Shown in pieces: positions 17,111 through 26,693 of a stretch of DNA of 64,000 bases. The DNA lies in contig NZ_SOHH01000075.1 in assembly GCF_004403515.1 (NCBI RefSeq), positions 1 to 64,000 on the forward strand, given 5' to 3'. Below the pieces are notes generated by a model. It was not told the origin of the DNA and made no database searches. It saw only the letters and a list, made by a program, of their open reading frames with translations. This stretch comes from Cryobacterium fucosi (lineage in GTDB: Bacteria > Actinomycetota > Actinomycetes > Actinomycetales > Microbacteriaceae). Numbering within the stretch: the stretch's first letter is position 1; each line of letters starts with the position of its first letter. Made by a program: the position numbers and the translations under genes.

Positions 17111-17878
17111 TTGCCAGCACACACTGAGGTTGAGCCCGTCCCTTTCCGTTTGAGCCCGTCGGTGCCGACGAGCCCGCTGTGGCAAAGCATCTGCGCGGAC
17201 CTGTCCCGACGTATCACAGAAGACGAGTTCACGGACGGCTTCCCCGGTGAACTGGACCTGGCGCGGGAATACGGCGTGAGCCGGGGCACGATTCGGAGCG
17301 CCCTTCGGCCGCTGCGCGAGACCGGGGCCGTGACCGCCCAGCGAGGCCGGAAGCCCCACCTCATCCGGGGCGGTGGGCGAGGTGCATACGGGCCGGTCTA
17401 CAGCCTGTTCGCATCCGTGCGGGCAACCGGAATGAGCCAGCGGAGCATCGTCCTTGTTCGCGAGCTCACCACTGACCCGGTCGCCGCTGCGCAGCTGTCC
17501 CTCCCCCCGGAAGTGGAACTGTTCCACTTGTCTCGTCTGCGCCTGGCGGACGGAGAGCCGCTCGCCGTTGACCACGCGTGGCTCCCCGCCACTCGCGTGC
17601 AACCATTGCTCGAGGTTGACTTCACCGATACGGCCCTCTACCAGGAGCTCCGGGAACGTTGTGGCATCACCCTCGACGGCGGGCGGGAGGAAGTTCGCGC
17701 CGACATCGCAACAGCCGCAGATGTGACTAACCTCGACTGCGCCATCGGTGCACCACTGTTTCGGATCAGCAGGATCGGCTTTTGTCAGGGATCCGCGCTG
17801 GAGCTACGGTGCAGTCACATCCGGGGCGATCGATTCGTGGTGACGGCATCCTTCGGCGAAGGGATTCCCCGCTCGTAG
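17111..17878 (+). CDS. GntR/HutC-family regulator with UTRA domain
   Basis: A 255-residue regulator. The winged helix is seen in LWQSICADLSRRITEDEF and DLAREYGVSRGTIRSALRPL (about 25-75), and the C-terminal UTRA effector domain runs from about 95 (SLFASVRATGMSQRSIV) to the end. The start is TTG at 17111, chosen because GGAGGAGGG precedes it at good spacing and no ATG/GTG fits. Divergent from the DsbA-CcdA-DsrE operon, which it probably controls through the palindrome at 17078. Effector unknown: UTRA domains usually bind small metabolites, which is curious beside thiol-redox genes. Confidence 0.85.
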   Translation: MPAHTEVEPVPFRLSPSVPTSPLWQSICADLSRRITEDEFTDGFPGELDLAREYGVSRGTIRSALRPLRETGAVTAQRGRKPHLIRGGGRGAYGPVYSLFASVRATGMSQRSIVLVRELTTDPVAAAQLSLPPEVELFHLSRLRLADGEPLAVDHAWLPATRVQPLLEVDFTDTALYQELRERCGITLDGGREEVRADIATAADVTNLDCAIGAPLFRISRIGFCQGSALELRCSHIRGDRFVVTASFGEGIPRS

Positions 17879-17910
17879 CCGATCCAGCCCCTCCCTGCAC
17901 GCCCACAGGC

Positions 17911-18110
17911 TCCGGCGGTCCGGCTCAATCACCGGCGGCGGTCGAGCCCGTCGAGACCCGGTGGTCGAGCCCGTCGAGACCCGGGCGCGGTCGAGCCCGT
18001 CGAGACCCGGTGGTCGAGCCCGTCGAGACCCGGGCGCGTGATTTCGACAGGCTCAATCACCGGCGGTCCGGCTCAATCACCGGCGGTGGTCGAGCCTGTC
18101 GAGACCCGGC
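17911..18110. repeat. Cluster of TCGAGCC/TGTCGA repeats
   Basis: At least five near-identical copies of GGTCGAGCCCGTCGAGACCC lie head to tail, together with inverted copies (GATTTCGACAGGCTCAATCA) and two copies of GGTCCGGCTCAATCACCGGC. The cluster fills the gap between the GntR gene and the histidine kinase. Related copies lie at 26451, 39292 and 49251. Confidence 0.88.
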
Positions 18111-19589
18111 TCAGCCGAGCGGCAGGGACACTCGGAAGCAGGTGCGCCCCGGGTGGCTGTCCACCGTCAGATCGCCGTGGTGGGCGGTCACCACGGCACG
18201 GGCGATGGCGAGGCCGAGGCCGGTGCTGCCGGTGCCGCGGAAGCGGGAGCTGTCGCCGCGGGCGAAACGCTCGAACAAGGTCGCCTGGAGGTTCTCGGGG
18301 ATGCCGGGGCCGTCATCCGTCACGGTCACCACGGCCCGGTCGCCCAGGACCGAGAGCGCAACCTCGGTCGTCGTCTCCGGCGGCGTATGGATGCGGGCGT
18401 TCGCGAGCAGGTTGGCGAAGACCTGGTGCAGCCGCGCGGCATCGCCGACGACGTGGACCGGTTCGTCGGGAAGGTCGAGGCCCAGGACCCGCTCAGGCCC
18501 GGCCGCGTGGGCGTCGCTGACGACGTCGACGAGCAGACTGGTCAGGTCGACCGGCCCGCGTTCGAGGTCCCGGCCCTCGTCGAGCCTGGCGAGCAGGAGC
18601 AGGTCCTCGACCAGGCCCGTCATCCGGATCGACTCCGATTCGATCCGCCCGAGCGAGTGCAGGGTGTCGGGTGGGAGGTCCTGGCCGGTGCGGCGGGTGA
18701 GCTCGGAGTAGCCGCGGATCGAGGCGAGCGGCGTGCGCAACTCGTGGCTGGCATCCGCGACGAACTGGCGCACCTTGCGCTCGCTGGCCTGCCGGGTCTC
18801 CAGGGCGACATCGACGTGGTCGAGCATCCGGTTGAGCGCGGATCCCACCCGGCCGACCTCGGTGCGCTGGTCGGTGTCGGCGGCCGGAACCCGGTCGATC
18901 AGGGACACCTCCCCGCGGTCGAGGGGCAGTTCCGCGACCCTGGCCGCTGTCTCGGTGACCCGCTGCAGCGGGCGGAGCGCGAGCCGGACGATCCAGAGCG
19001 CCAGGACCGCCACGACGACGATGCCGGCCAGGGAGACGACGCCGACGATGATCGCGAGCTGCGCGGCGGTCCCGTTCACCTCGGCGAGCGGGAGCCCGAC
19101 CAGGTAGAGCACCCCGTCGCGATTGACGTCGGCCATGATCCGGTAGTCGCCCACGGTGCCGCCGAGGTCGATGCTCACGGCCCGGGACGGTTGCATCTGC
19201 CGGGCCAGGATCTCCTTCTGGTGGGTGCTGAGCGCGGCGATGTCACCGCTCACGGTCGTGTAGCCGGAGGAGATGCTCGTGCCGTCGAAGACCAGCGCGA
19301 GGGTGCCGGGCGGCTGGGCCGGGCCGTTCAGGATCATCTCCGCCGTCGGGAGGAAGAGCGCCGGGGCGCCGTCGTCCAGGTCCCGGTGCCCCTCGAGCAC
19401 GGCGCGGGAGCGGTCCGCCGCCGCGCTGAGCTGCTGGTCGAGGCCGTCGAGCAGGGATGCCCGGAGGATCGCGACGCTGACCAGTCCGATGGAGACGCTG
19501 ACCAGCGCGAGCAGGCCGACCACGGCGAGCACGAGCCGCCGGCGGAGGGTCCAGGGCGCGCGCGGACGGCGCGGACGCCTCGAATTCAT
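18111..19589 (-). CDS. Sensor histidine kinase
   Basis: A 492-residue membrane kinase. TM1 about 18-42, an extracellular sensor of about 130 residues without a recognised ligand fold, TM2 about 176-205, HAMP, then the dimerisation domain with His282 in FVADASHELRTPLASIRGYSEL and the ATPase domain with N box (HQVFANLLANARIH), G1 DDGPGIP and G2 GLGLAIARAVV. The order fits the OmpR-EnvZ class. Its ATG overlaps the stop of the response regulator by one base (TGATG), so both proteins are co-translated. Signal unknown. Confidence 0.94.
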   Translation of the reverse strand: MNSRRPRRPRAPWTLRRRLVLAVVGLLALVSVSIGLVSVAILRASLLDGLDQQLSAAADRSRAVLEGHRDLDDGAPALFLPTAEMILNGPAQPPGTLALVFDGTSISSGYTTVSGDIAALSTHQKEILARQMQPSRAVSIDLGGTVGDYRIMADVNRDGVLYLVGLPLAEVNGTAAQLAIIVGVVSLAGIVVVAVLALWIVRLALRPLQRVTETAARVAELPLDRGEVSLIDRVPAADTDQRTEVGRVGSALNRMLDHVDVALETRQASERKVRQFVADASHELRTPLASIRGYSELTRRTGQDLPPDTLHSLGRIESESIRMTGLVEDLLLLARLDEGRDLERGPVDLTSLLVDVVSDAHAAGPERVLGLDLPDEPVHVVGDAARLHQVFANLLANARIHTPPETTTEVALSVLGDRAVVTVTDDGPGIPENLQATLFERFARGDSSRFRGTGSTGLGLAIARAVVTAHHGDLTVDSHPGRTCFRVSLPLG

Positions 19590-20335
19590 CAGGCGGTCTT
19601 CAGCATGTAGCCGGCGCCGCGCACGGTGTGGATCATCGGCACGCGCCCGGCGTCGACCTTCTTGCGCAGGTAGGAGATGTAGATCTCGACCACGGACGAC
19701 TTGCCGCCGAAGTCGTAGCTCCAGACCCGGTCGAGGATCTGCGCCTTGCTCAGCACCCGGCGGGGATTACGCATGAGGAAGCGCAGCAGCTCGAACTCGG
19801 TCGCGGTCAACTCGATCGGCACGCCGGCCCTGGACACCTCGTAGCTGTCCTCGTCGAGGGTGAGATCGCCGACCGAGATCCGCGGGTCGGTGGAGTCGGA
19901 CACCGCGAGGGTGGACCGGCGGATGAGGCCGCGGAGCCGCGCCACGACCTCTTCGAGGCTGAACGGTTTGGTGACGTAGTCGTCGCCGCCCGCGGTCAGG
20001 CCGGAGATCCGGTCGTCGAGGGAGTCCTTGGCGGTGAGGAAGAGCACGGGAGTCTCGTACCCGTCCGCCCGAACCCGCTGCAGCACCTGCAGGCCGTCGA
20101 TGTCCGGCAGCATGATGTCGAGGACGATCGCATCCGGCCGGAATTCGCGGGCGATGGTGAGCGCCTGGCGCCCTTCGCCGGCCGTGCGCACCTCCCAGCC
20201 CTCGTAGCGCAGGGCCATCGAGAGCAGGTCGGTGAGCGTCGGCTCGTCGTCGACCACCAGCACCCGGATCGGGCTGCCGTCCGCCTTGTGCAGCCGCGGG
20301 CCGCGGGCCGCCTGGTCGGTCTCACGAGTACTCAT
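19589..20335 (-). CDS. OmpR-family response regulator
   Basis: A 248-residue regulator. Receiver domain with the acidic pair DDE (29-31), phospho-acceptor Asp73 in VLDIMLPDIDG and Lys123 in YVTKPFS; C-terminal winged helix with LTATEFELLRFLMRNPRRVLSKAQIL and HTVRGAGYML. First gene of the pair with the kinase. The start ATG has a GATACT box six bases upstream and no Shine-Dalgarno, pointing to a leaderless transcript. Targets are unknown. Confidence 0.95.
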   Translation of the reverse strand: MSTRETDQAARGPRLHKADGSPIRVLVVDDEPTLTDLLSMALRYEGWEVRTAGEGRQALTIAREFRPDAIVLDIMLPDIDGLQVLQRVRADGYETPVLFLTAKDSLDDRISGLTAGGDDYVTKPFSLEEVVARLRGLIRRSTLAVSDSTDPRISVGDLTLDEDSYEVSRAGVPIELTATEFELLRFLMRNPRRVLSKAQILDRVWSYDFGGKSSVVEIYISYLRKKVDAGRVPMIHTVRGAGYMLKTA

Positions 20336-20341
20336 GTCCCC

Positions 20342-20347
20342 AGTATC
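20342..20347 (-). promoter_or_regulatory. Putative -10 box of leaderless response regulator
   Basis: GATACT on the minus strand, then six bases and the ATG at 20335. Confidence 0.45.
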
Positions 20348-20562
20348 CCGAGTCAGCTATGAAACGGCTATGCGAAAACCGTGCCGCTCCTGTGAAGACG
20401 CTCATTCTCGCCCCCATGGCCTGGCCATGATCGAAACACCGTGTCCAGCGGGGTGCAGCTCGCCCAGGCCACGGTGCTCGAATCCGTCTGCAGCGTCAAT
20501 CAGGCAGGGGGTGCTCACGGAAGTCGCCTGACCGGGTGGCGGCGGCGGGAGCCGGGACGGGA

Positions 20563-20568
20563 GACAAT
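20563..20568 (+). promoter_or_regulatory. Putative -10 box of leaderless YqaJ gene
   Basis: GACAAT followed by six bases and GTG 20575. The rest of the 239-base spacer from 20336 holds no recognised signal. Confidence 0.45.
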
Positions 20569-20574
20569 GGGGAC

Positions 20575-21216
20575 GTGACCGACACCATGCTCTCCCTGTT
20601 CGAGGAGGACGAGTCACCGGTTCCGGCGGCGGCGGCTGCCGCACCGCACCTGCTCCGCATCGTGGCCGATTCGACCGACCGGGTGGCGTGGCTGCGGGCG
20701 CGGAGCCAGGGGATCACGGCCACGGATGTCGCAAAGCTCGCCACCCCGAAATCGGTGCGGAACGCGGCCTTCGACAAGTTCAACGGCAGCAGTTTCAGCG
20801 GCAACACGTTCACCGACCACGGCCGGGCCCGCGAGCCGGAAATCGCGGCCTGGGTGCTCGGCAACTACGGGATCGAACCCAGCACGACCCTCTTCCACGC
20901 GGCGGAGCATCGCCGCCACCTGGCCACGCCCGACGGCGTGGGCACCGGGGCGGGCGGGCTGGAACTCGCCGAGATCAAGACGACGAGCAAACCGTGGCGC
21001 AGCATCCCCCGCTCGTACCTGCGCCAGGTCTGGTGGCAGCAGTACGTGCTCGGCGCCGAACGCACCCTGCTCGTCTGGGAGCAGCACAAGGAGTTCGTGC
21101 CGGTGAACCCCGAGCCGGAGTGCCGCTGGATCGAACGCGACGACGACCAGATCGCGATCCTCGTCGGCTACGCCAACGATCTCATCGCCCGACTCAACAC
21201 GATGAGCGCGCGGTAA
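20575..21216 (+). CDS. YqaJ/lambda-exonuclease-like nuclease
   Basis: A 213-residue protein with the YqaJ viral recombinase fold. It opens with the family block WLRARSQGITATDVAKLATP, then FTDHGRAREPEIAAW, and the nuclease core GGLELAEIKTTSK supplying the (D/E)xK residues, followed by YLRQVWWQQYVLGAERTLLVW. In phages such enzymes work with a single-strand annealing protein; none is here and no phage gene surrounds it, so it is a solitary chromosomal copy. GTG 20575 is chosen from the leaderless pattern; ATG 20587 is an alternative. Confidence 0.8.
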   Translation: MTDTMLSLFEEDESPVPAAAAAAPHLLRIVADSTDRVAWLRARSQGITATDVAKLATPKSVRNAAFDKFNGSSFSGNTFTDHGRAREPEIAAWVLGNYGIEPSTTLFHAAEHRRHLATPDGVGTGAGGLELAEIKTTSKPWRSIPRSYLRQVWWQQYVLGAERTLLVWEQHKEFVPVNPEPECRWIERDDDQIAILVGYANDLIARLNTMSAR

Positions 21217-21618
21217 CGGGCAACCGAAGGAGCCTCGGGCTTCCGGCACTCGCGGAGGGCCCGGCCGTACGTCCGGGGCGGGGCGAATGGCGGAGGATCG
21301 CGCCGGTTCGGGTTCGGCGCGATCCCCCGCTCACTGCCGGAAGAAGTGGAACGTGGACACAGCACCACCGGTTCCCCGTGGCGCCCACATTGGCCGGTTC
21401 CCCCTAAAAGGAGAACCGTGGTCCCCCTTTACGAGGACAGACTATGCGGCAATGCCGGCCTGCGGCCAGACCCCGGCACCCCCAAGATGAGGACATCGGG
21501 GATTTCCACACCCCCAGTTCGGGGCACACCCGCCAACCGGGGCCGGGATTCGGCCGAGAAACGGTCCGGCTCCTCCGGGCGTCGCGGTGGAACCCGGCTG
21601 CCGGTGGAGAATGGGGAG
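21217..21618. other. Gene-free spacer
   Basis: About 400 bases between the YqaJ gene and the oxidoreductase. An imperfect inverted repeat (GGTTCCCCCT ... AAGGAGAACC, near 21391-21417) could end the YqaJ transcript. No gene, known repeat class or RNA is recognised. Confidence 0.5.
21607..21612 (+). promoter_or_regulatory. Putative -10 box of leaderless oxidoreductase gene
   Basis: GAGAAT followed by six bases (GGGGAG) and ATG 21619. Confidence 0.4.
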
Positions 21619-22692
21619 ATGGGAAACGCCACGAAACTGCCCTTGTCCATGCGCGCCCTCGTGATCGACCGGCCCGGCGCTCCCGACGAGTTCCGCCTCG
21701 CCGTCCTGCCCGCCCCGATCGCCGTGCTCGATGAGCTCATCGTGCGTGTCGTGGCGGCCGGTGTCAACCCGATCGACGCCAAGACCCGAGCCGGCAAGGG
21801 GGTCTCCGCGGCCATCTCGGCCTACCCCGCGGTGCTCGGCAACGATTTCAGCGGCGTCGTCGTCAGCGCGCCGTACGAGGCGTTCCCGTTGCAGCCCGGC
21901 GACGAGGTATACGGCATGGCGCGGGTCCCCCGCACGTCGGGCAGCTACGCGGAGTACCTCCCCGTGTCCAGCCTGAGCGTCACCCGCAAGCCGAAACGGC
22001 TCAGCCACATCGAGGCCGCCGCCGTGCCGGTCGCCGCGCTCACAGCCTGGGGCATGGTCGTCGAGCTGGCCGAGGCCGCGCCGGGGCAGCGGATGCTGAT
22101 CCACGCCGGCAGCGGCGGGGTCGGCCACTTCGCGGTGCAGTTCGCCAAGGCGTTCGGAGCCCACGTGATCGCCACCGGGTCGCCCCGCAACCTGGAGTTC
22201 CTCCGCCAGCTGGGCGCCGACGAGGTCATCGACTACACAGTCACCCGGTTCGACGAGGTGTTGTCCGGGCTCGACTCGGTGATCGACCTGGTCGGCAATG
22301 TGCACGACAACACGGGGAGCCGGTCGCTGGCCGTGCTCCGCGAGGGCGGCATCCTGGTGAACGCGCCGACCGGCAGCTGGCCGACGATGGCCGCGGATGC
22401 CGCCGCCGCCGGCATCCGCGCCACCGGCTACAAGGTTCCGGCCGACGCGCGCACCCTCGACTGGATCAGCGGCCTGATCGAGGACGGCACCGTGCGGGTG
22501 CACGTCGACCGCGTGTTCGAGCTCGCGGACGGGGCGGAGGCCCACCGCCTGATCGAGCAGGGCCACACCAGGGGAAAGATCGTGCTGCGCATTTCGGACG
22601 TGCCGCTGACCGCCGGGGGCGCCGCGGCGAGCGGGAGCGCACCCGCGGACGCGGACGTCGCCGGCCCGGCCGGGGCGGATTCCCGCGCGTGA
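21619..22692 (+). CDS. Zinc-free MDR-family NADP-dependent (quinone) oxidoreductase
   Basis: A 357-residue medium-chain reductase. The GroES-like N-terminal domain carries AAGVNPIDAKTRAGKG and LGNDFSGVV; the Rossmann domain has LIHAGSGGVGHFAVQFAK with the GxGxxG cofactor motif. Zinc-binding cysteines are absent, so a quinone or enone reductase role is likely. The last 25 residues are a low-complexity Ala/Gly/Asp tail. Its stop overlaps the GTG start of the photolyase by four bases, so the two are co-translated. Co-expression with a photolyase may point to light or oxidative stress; inference. Confidence 0.88.
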   Translation: MGNATKLPLSMRALVIDRPGAPDEFRLAVLPAPIAVLDELIVRVVAAGVNPIDAKTRAGKGVSAAISAYPAVLGNDFSGVVVSAPYEAFPLQPGDEVYGMARVPRTSGSYAEYLPVSSLSVTRKPKRLSHIEAAAVPVAALTAWGMVVELAEAAPGQRMLIHAGSGGVGHFAVQFAKAFGAHVIATGSPRNLEFLRQLGADEVIDYTVTRFDEVLSGLDSVIDLVGNVHDNTGSRSLAVLREGGILVNAPTGSWPTMAADAAAAGIRATGYKVPADARTLDWISGLIEDGTVRVHVDRVFELADGAEAHRLIEQGHTRGKIVLRISDVPLTAGGAAASGSAPADADVAGPAGADSRA

Positions 22693-24167
22693 CCGGCATC
22701 CTCGAGCCGGGCGAAGCCGCCGCGGGAACCGGGCCGTCGATCGTCTGGTTCCGGGATGACCTCCGGCTCGCCGACAATCCAGCGCTGCACGCGGCCGTTG
22801 GGCGCGGCCGGCCGATCGTGGCCGTCTACCTCCTCGACGAGGAATCGGCCGGGATCCGGCCGCTCGGCGGCGCGGCCAGGTGGTGGCTCCACGGGAGCCT
22901 GGTCTCCCTCGCCGATTCGCTGGAGAGCCTCGGCGCGCGCCTGACGCTCCGGCGCGGGCCGGCCGAGGCGGTACTGACCGAGCTGGCGGCATCCGTCGGG
23001 GCGGGGGCCGTGTTCTGGAACCGCCGCTACGGTGCCGCCGAACGGGCCGTCGACACCCGTCTGAAGTCAGGACTGCGGAAGTCCGGCACCTGGGCCGGCA
23101 GCTTCGCCGGGTCGCTGCTGCACGAGCCGTGGACGATCCAGACCGGGCAGGGCGGGCCGTATTCGGTGTTCACCCCGTTCTGGCGTGCCTGCCGGGCCGC
23201 TCCTCCGCCCCGGCCGCCGTACCCGGCGCCCGCGGCGCTCCCCGGCTACTCGGGCCCGCTCGTCTCCGACGTCCTCGCGGACTGGGATCTCCTGCCCGAC
23301 CGGCCGGACTGGGCGGCCGGTCTGCGCGCAGCCTGGCAGCCGGGCGAGGCCGCCGCGCAGCGTCTGCTCGACGTCTTCCTCCGCGACTCGCTCCCTCGCT
23401 ACGCCGACGAACGCGACGAGCCGGCCCGGGCGGCCACCTCCCGGCTCTCGCCGCACCTGCGCTGGGGCGAAATCAGTCCATTCCAAATCTGGCATGCGAC
23501 AGAGTGGGCCCGCACCGGCCTGGCCGGTCGGGCCCAGGAGAGCGCCACCCGGTTCCTCACCGAGGTGGGCTGGCGGGAGTTCAGCCACCATGTGCTGTTC
23601 AACGCCCCCGACCTGGCCACCGTGAACCTGCGGCCCGAGTTCGATGCCTTCCCCTGGCCGCCGCTCGACGAGCGGGCCCTAGCCGCCTGGCAGCAGGGTC
23701 GCACCGGCTACCCCCTGGTCGACGCCGGCATGCGCGAGCTCTGGCGCACCGGCAGCATGCACAACCGGGTGCGGATGGTGGCGGCGTCGTTCCTGATCAA
23801 GAACCTGCTGATCGACTGGCGGGAGGGCGAAGCGTGGTTCTGGGACACCCTCGTCGACGCCGACGCGGCAAGCAACCCGTTCGGTTGGCAGTGGGTGGCC
23901 GGCTCCGGCGCCGACGCCGCCCCCTACTTCCGGGTTTTCAACCCGGAGCTGCAGGCGCAGAAGTTCGACCCCCGGGGCGAGTACATCCGTGAGAACGTGC
24001 CCGAGTGGGGCACGGATGCCTACCCCGCCCCGATCGTCGACCTCGGCGAAACGAGACGAGCGGCCCTCGCCGCCTACGAGAAGATCAAGGGACTCAAGGA
24101 GCAGGCGCTCGCGGCCCGCGCCCGGGAACCCGGGGCGACCGTCGCCCTCCCCGTCGGACCGGCTTAG
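22689..24167 (+). CDS. phr: Deoxyribodipyrimidine photolyase (cryptochrome/photolyase family)
   Basis: A 492-residue flavoenzyme that repairs UV-induced pyrimidine dimers using blue light. N-terminal antenna domain beginning SIVWFRDDLRLADNPAL; C-terminal FAD domain with the family signatures YADERDEPARAATSRLSPHLRWGEISP and TGYPLVDAGMRELWRTGSMHNRVRMVAASFL. Usual length for CPD class I. GTG start overlapping the preceding oxidoreductase. Its stop overlaps the stop of the convergent GNAT gene by three bases. Photolyase versus cryptochrome cannot be fully separated by eye, but the conserved blocks favour repair. Confidence 0.95.
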   Translation: MTGILEPGEAAAGTGPSIVWFRDDLRLADNPALHAAVGRGRPIVAVYLLDEESAGIRPLGGAARWWLHGSLVSLADSLESLGARLTLRRGPAEAVLTELAASVGAGAVFWNRRYGAAERAVDTRLKSGLRKSGTWAGSFAGSLLHEPWTIQTGQGGPYSVFTPFWRACRAAPPPRPPYPAPAALPGYSGPLVSDVLADWDLLPDRPDWAAGLRAAWQPGEAAAQRLLDVFLRDSLPRYADERDEPARAATSRLSPHLRWGEISPFQIWHATEWARTGLAGRAQESATRFLTEVGWREFSHHVLFNAPDLATVNLRPEFDAFPWPPLDERALAAWQQGRTGYPLVDAGMRELWRTGSMHNRVRMVAASFLIKNLLIDWREGEAWFWDTLVDADAASNPFGWQWVAGSGADAAPYFRVFNPELQAQKFDPRGEYIRENVPEWGTDAYPAPIVDLGETRRAALAAYEKIKGLKEQALAARAREPGATVALPVGPA

Positions 24168-24691
24168 AGGGCCCGCTCGAGCACGAAATCGTCCTCGTAC
24201 TGCCCGCCGACCAGGAAGCGTTTCACGCCGACCTTGACGAAGCCGTTCTTCTCGTAGAACCGGATGGCGCGCCCGTTCTCCTGGTTCACGCCGAGCCAGC
24301 TGCCGGCGGCGCCACGCTCCCTGGCCGCCGCCAACGTCGCCGCCATGAGCGGGGCGGCGACTCCGCGGCCGTGGGTTTCCTCGCGCAGATAGCATTTGCT
24401 GAGCTCGACCGTGGGGCGCACGCGGACGGCGGCCCTGGCGTCGGCATCCGTCGGATCGCCGAAGACGAGCATGGTGTAGCCCTGCAGAGCACCGGCCTCC
24501 TCGGCAACGAGGACGACCCGGTCCGGGTCGGCCAGGTAACCGGCGAAGTTGGCCTCGGCGAGCAGGTCGCGGAGGAACTCGGCCACCGCTTCCTCCGTGG
24601 TGTGGGAGGGCGTTGCCAGCCAGAAGGTGGCTTCGGCCAACTCGGCCAGCGCCGCGGCATCCGCCCCGGTCGCCCGTCGTATCGTGATCAT
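24164..24691 (-). CDS. GNAT-family N-acetyltransferase
   Basis: A 175-residue acetyltransferase of the RimI-like class. The acetyl-CoA loop is seen in ETHGRGVAAPLMAATLAAARERGA (about 109-132), preceded by LSKCYLREE and followed by WLGVNQENGRAIRFYEKNGFVKVG. The acceptor is unknown. The ATG at 24691 follows TAGGGT plus six bases, the leaderless pattern. It converges on the photolyase with a three-base overlap of the stop codons. Confidence 0.9.
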   Translation of the reverse strand: MITIRRATGADAAALAELAEATFWLATPSHTTEEAVAEFLRDLLAEANFAGYLADPDRVVLVAEEAGALQGYTMLVFGDPTDADARAAVRVRPTVELSKCYLREETHGRGVAAPLMAATLAAARERGAAGSWLGVNQENGRAIRFYEKNGFVKVGVKRFLVGGQYEDDFVLERAL

Positions 24692-24697
24692 CGCTTC

Positions 24698-24703
24698 ACC
24701 CTA
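24698..24703 (-). promoter_or_regulatory. Putative -10 box of leaderless GNAT gene
   Basis: TAGGGT on the minus strand, six bases, then ATG 24691. Confidence 0.45.
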
Positions 24704-24735
24704 CCGACCCGCCCCGCCGCCCCCGCCCAAACCTT

Positions 24736-24798
24736 CCGCGAGAGTGCACTTTTCGCCCTCTCACGGTGATCGAAGGGGCCAAAAGTGCACTCTCGCGG
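24736..24798. repeat. Class C palindrome (18-bp perfect arms)
   Basis: CCGCGAGAGTGCACTTTT (24736-24753) is exactly complementary to 24781-24798 around a 27-base centre. It lies just beyond the aceB stop, so it may act as its terminator. A half copy, CCGCGAGAGTGCA, is at 43841-43853. Confidence 0.85.
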
Positions 24799-24814
24799 GG
24801 AGAGGAGAACGGGA

Positions 24815-26551
<1,737 letters not shown>

Positions 26552-26645
26552 GGTCTGGTCTCCTTCGGTGAGCGTCCTTGCTTGCCTGTGCACCAACTCT
26601 GCGCCCGGCGGCGACCCCGGAGGCCACTCCAGCCAACAGAAAAAG

Positions 26646-26660
26646 AGCAGTTCTTCTGCT
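26646..26660. promoter_or_regulatory. Inverted repeat between aceB and ramB
   Basis: AGCAG-TTCTT-CTGCT lies in the 142-base divergent region, 34 bases upstream of ramB. It is the only clear dyad there and a candidate RamB site, though it does not match the corynebacterial RamB consensus as I recall it. Confidence 0.4.
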
Positions 26661-26693
26661 TGCGTGAAGTTCTGCCCCGTGTGACGATGGGGC

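Noticed and set aside
17911-18110. Possible CRISPR array in the TCGAGCC repeats
   Set aside because: Spacing is irregular, orientation alternates, and the intervening bases are repeats themselves.
21217-21618. 67-codon frame at 21287-21490
   Set aside because: Composition is unremarkable, no start signal, no recognised family; treated as spacer.
20575-24167. Prophage remnant around the YqaJ gene
   Set aside because: No integrase, capsid, terminase or annealing protein; neighbours are housekeeping-type genes.
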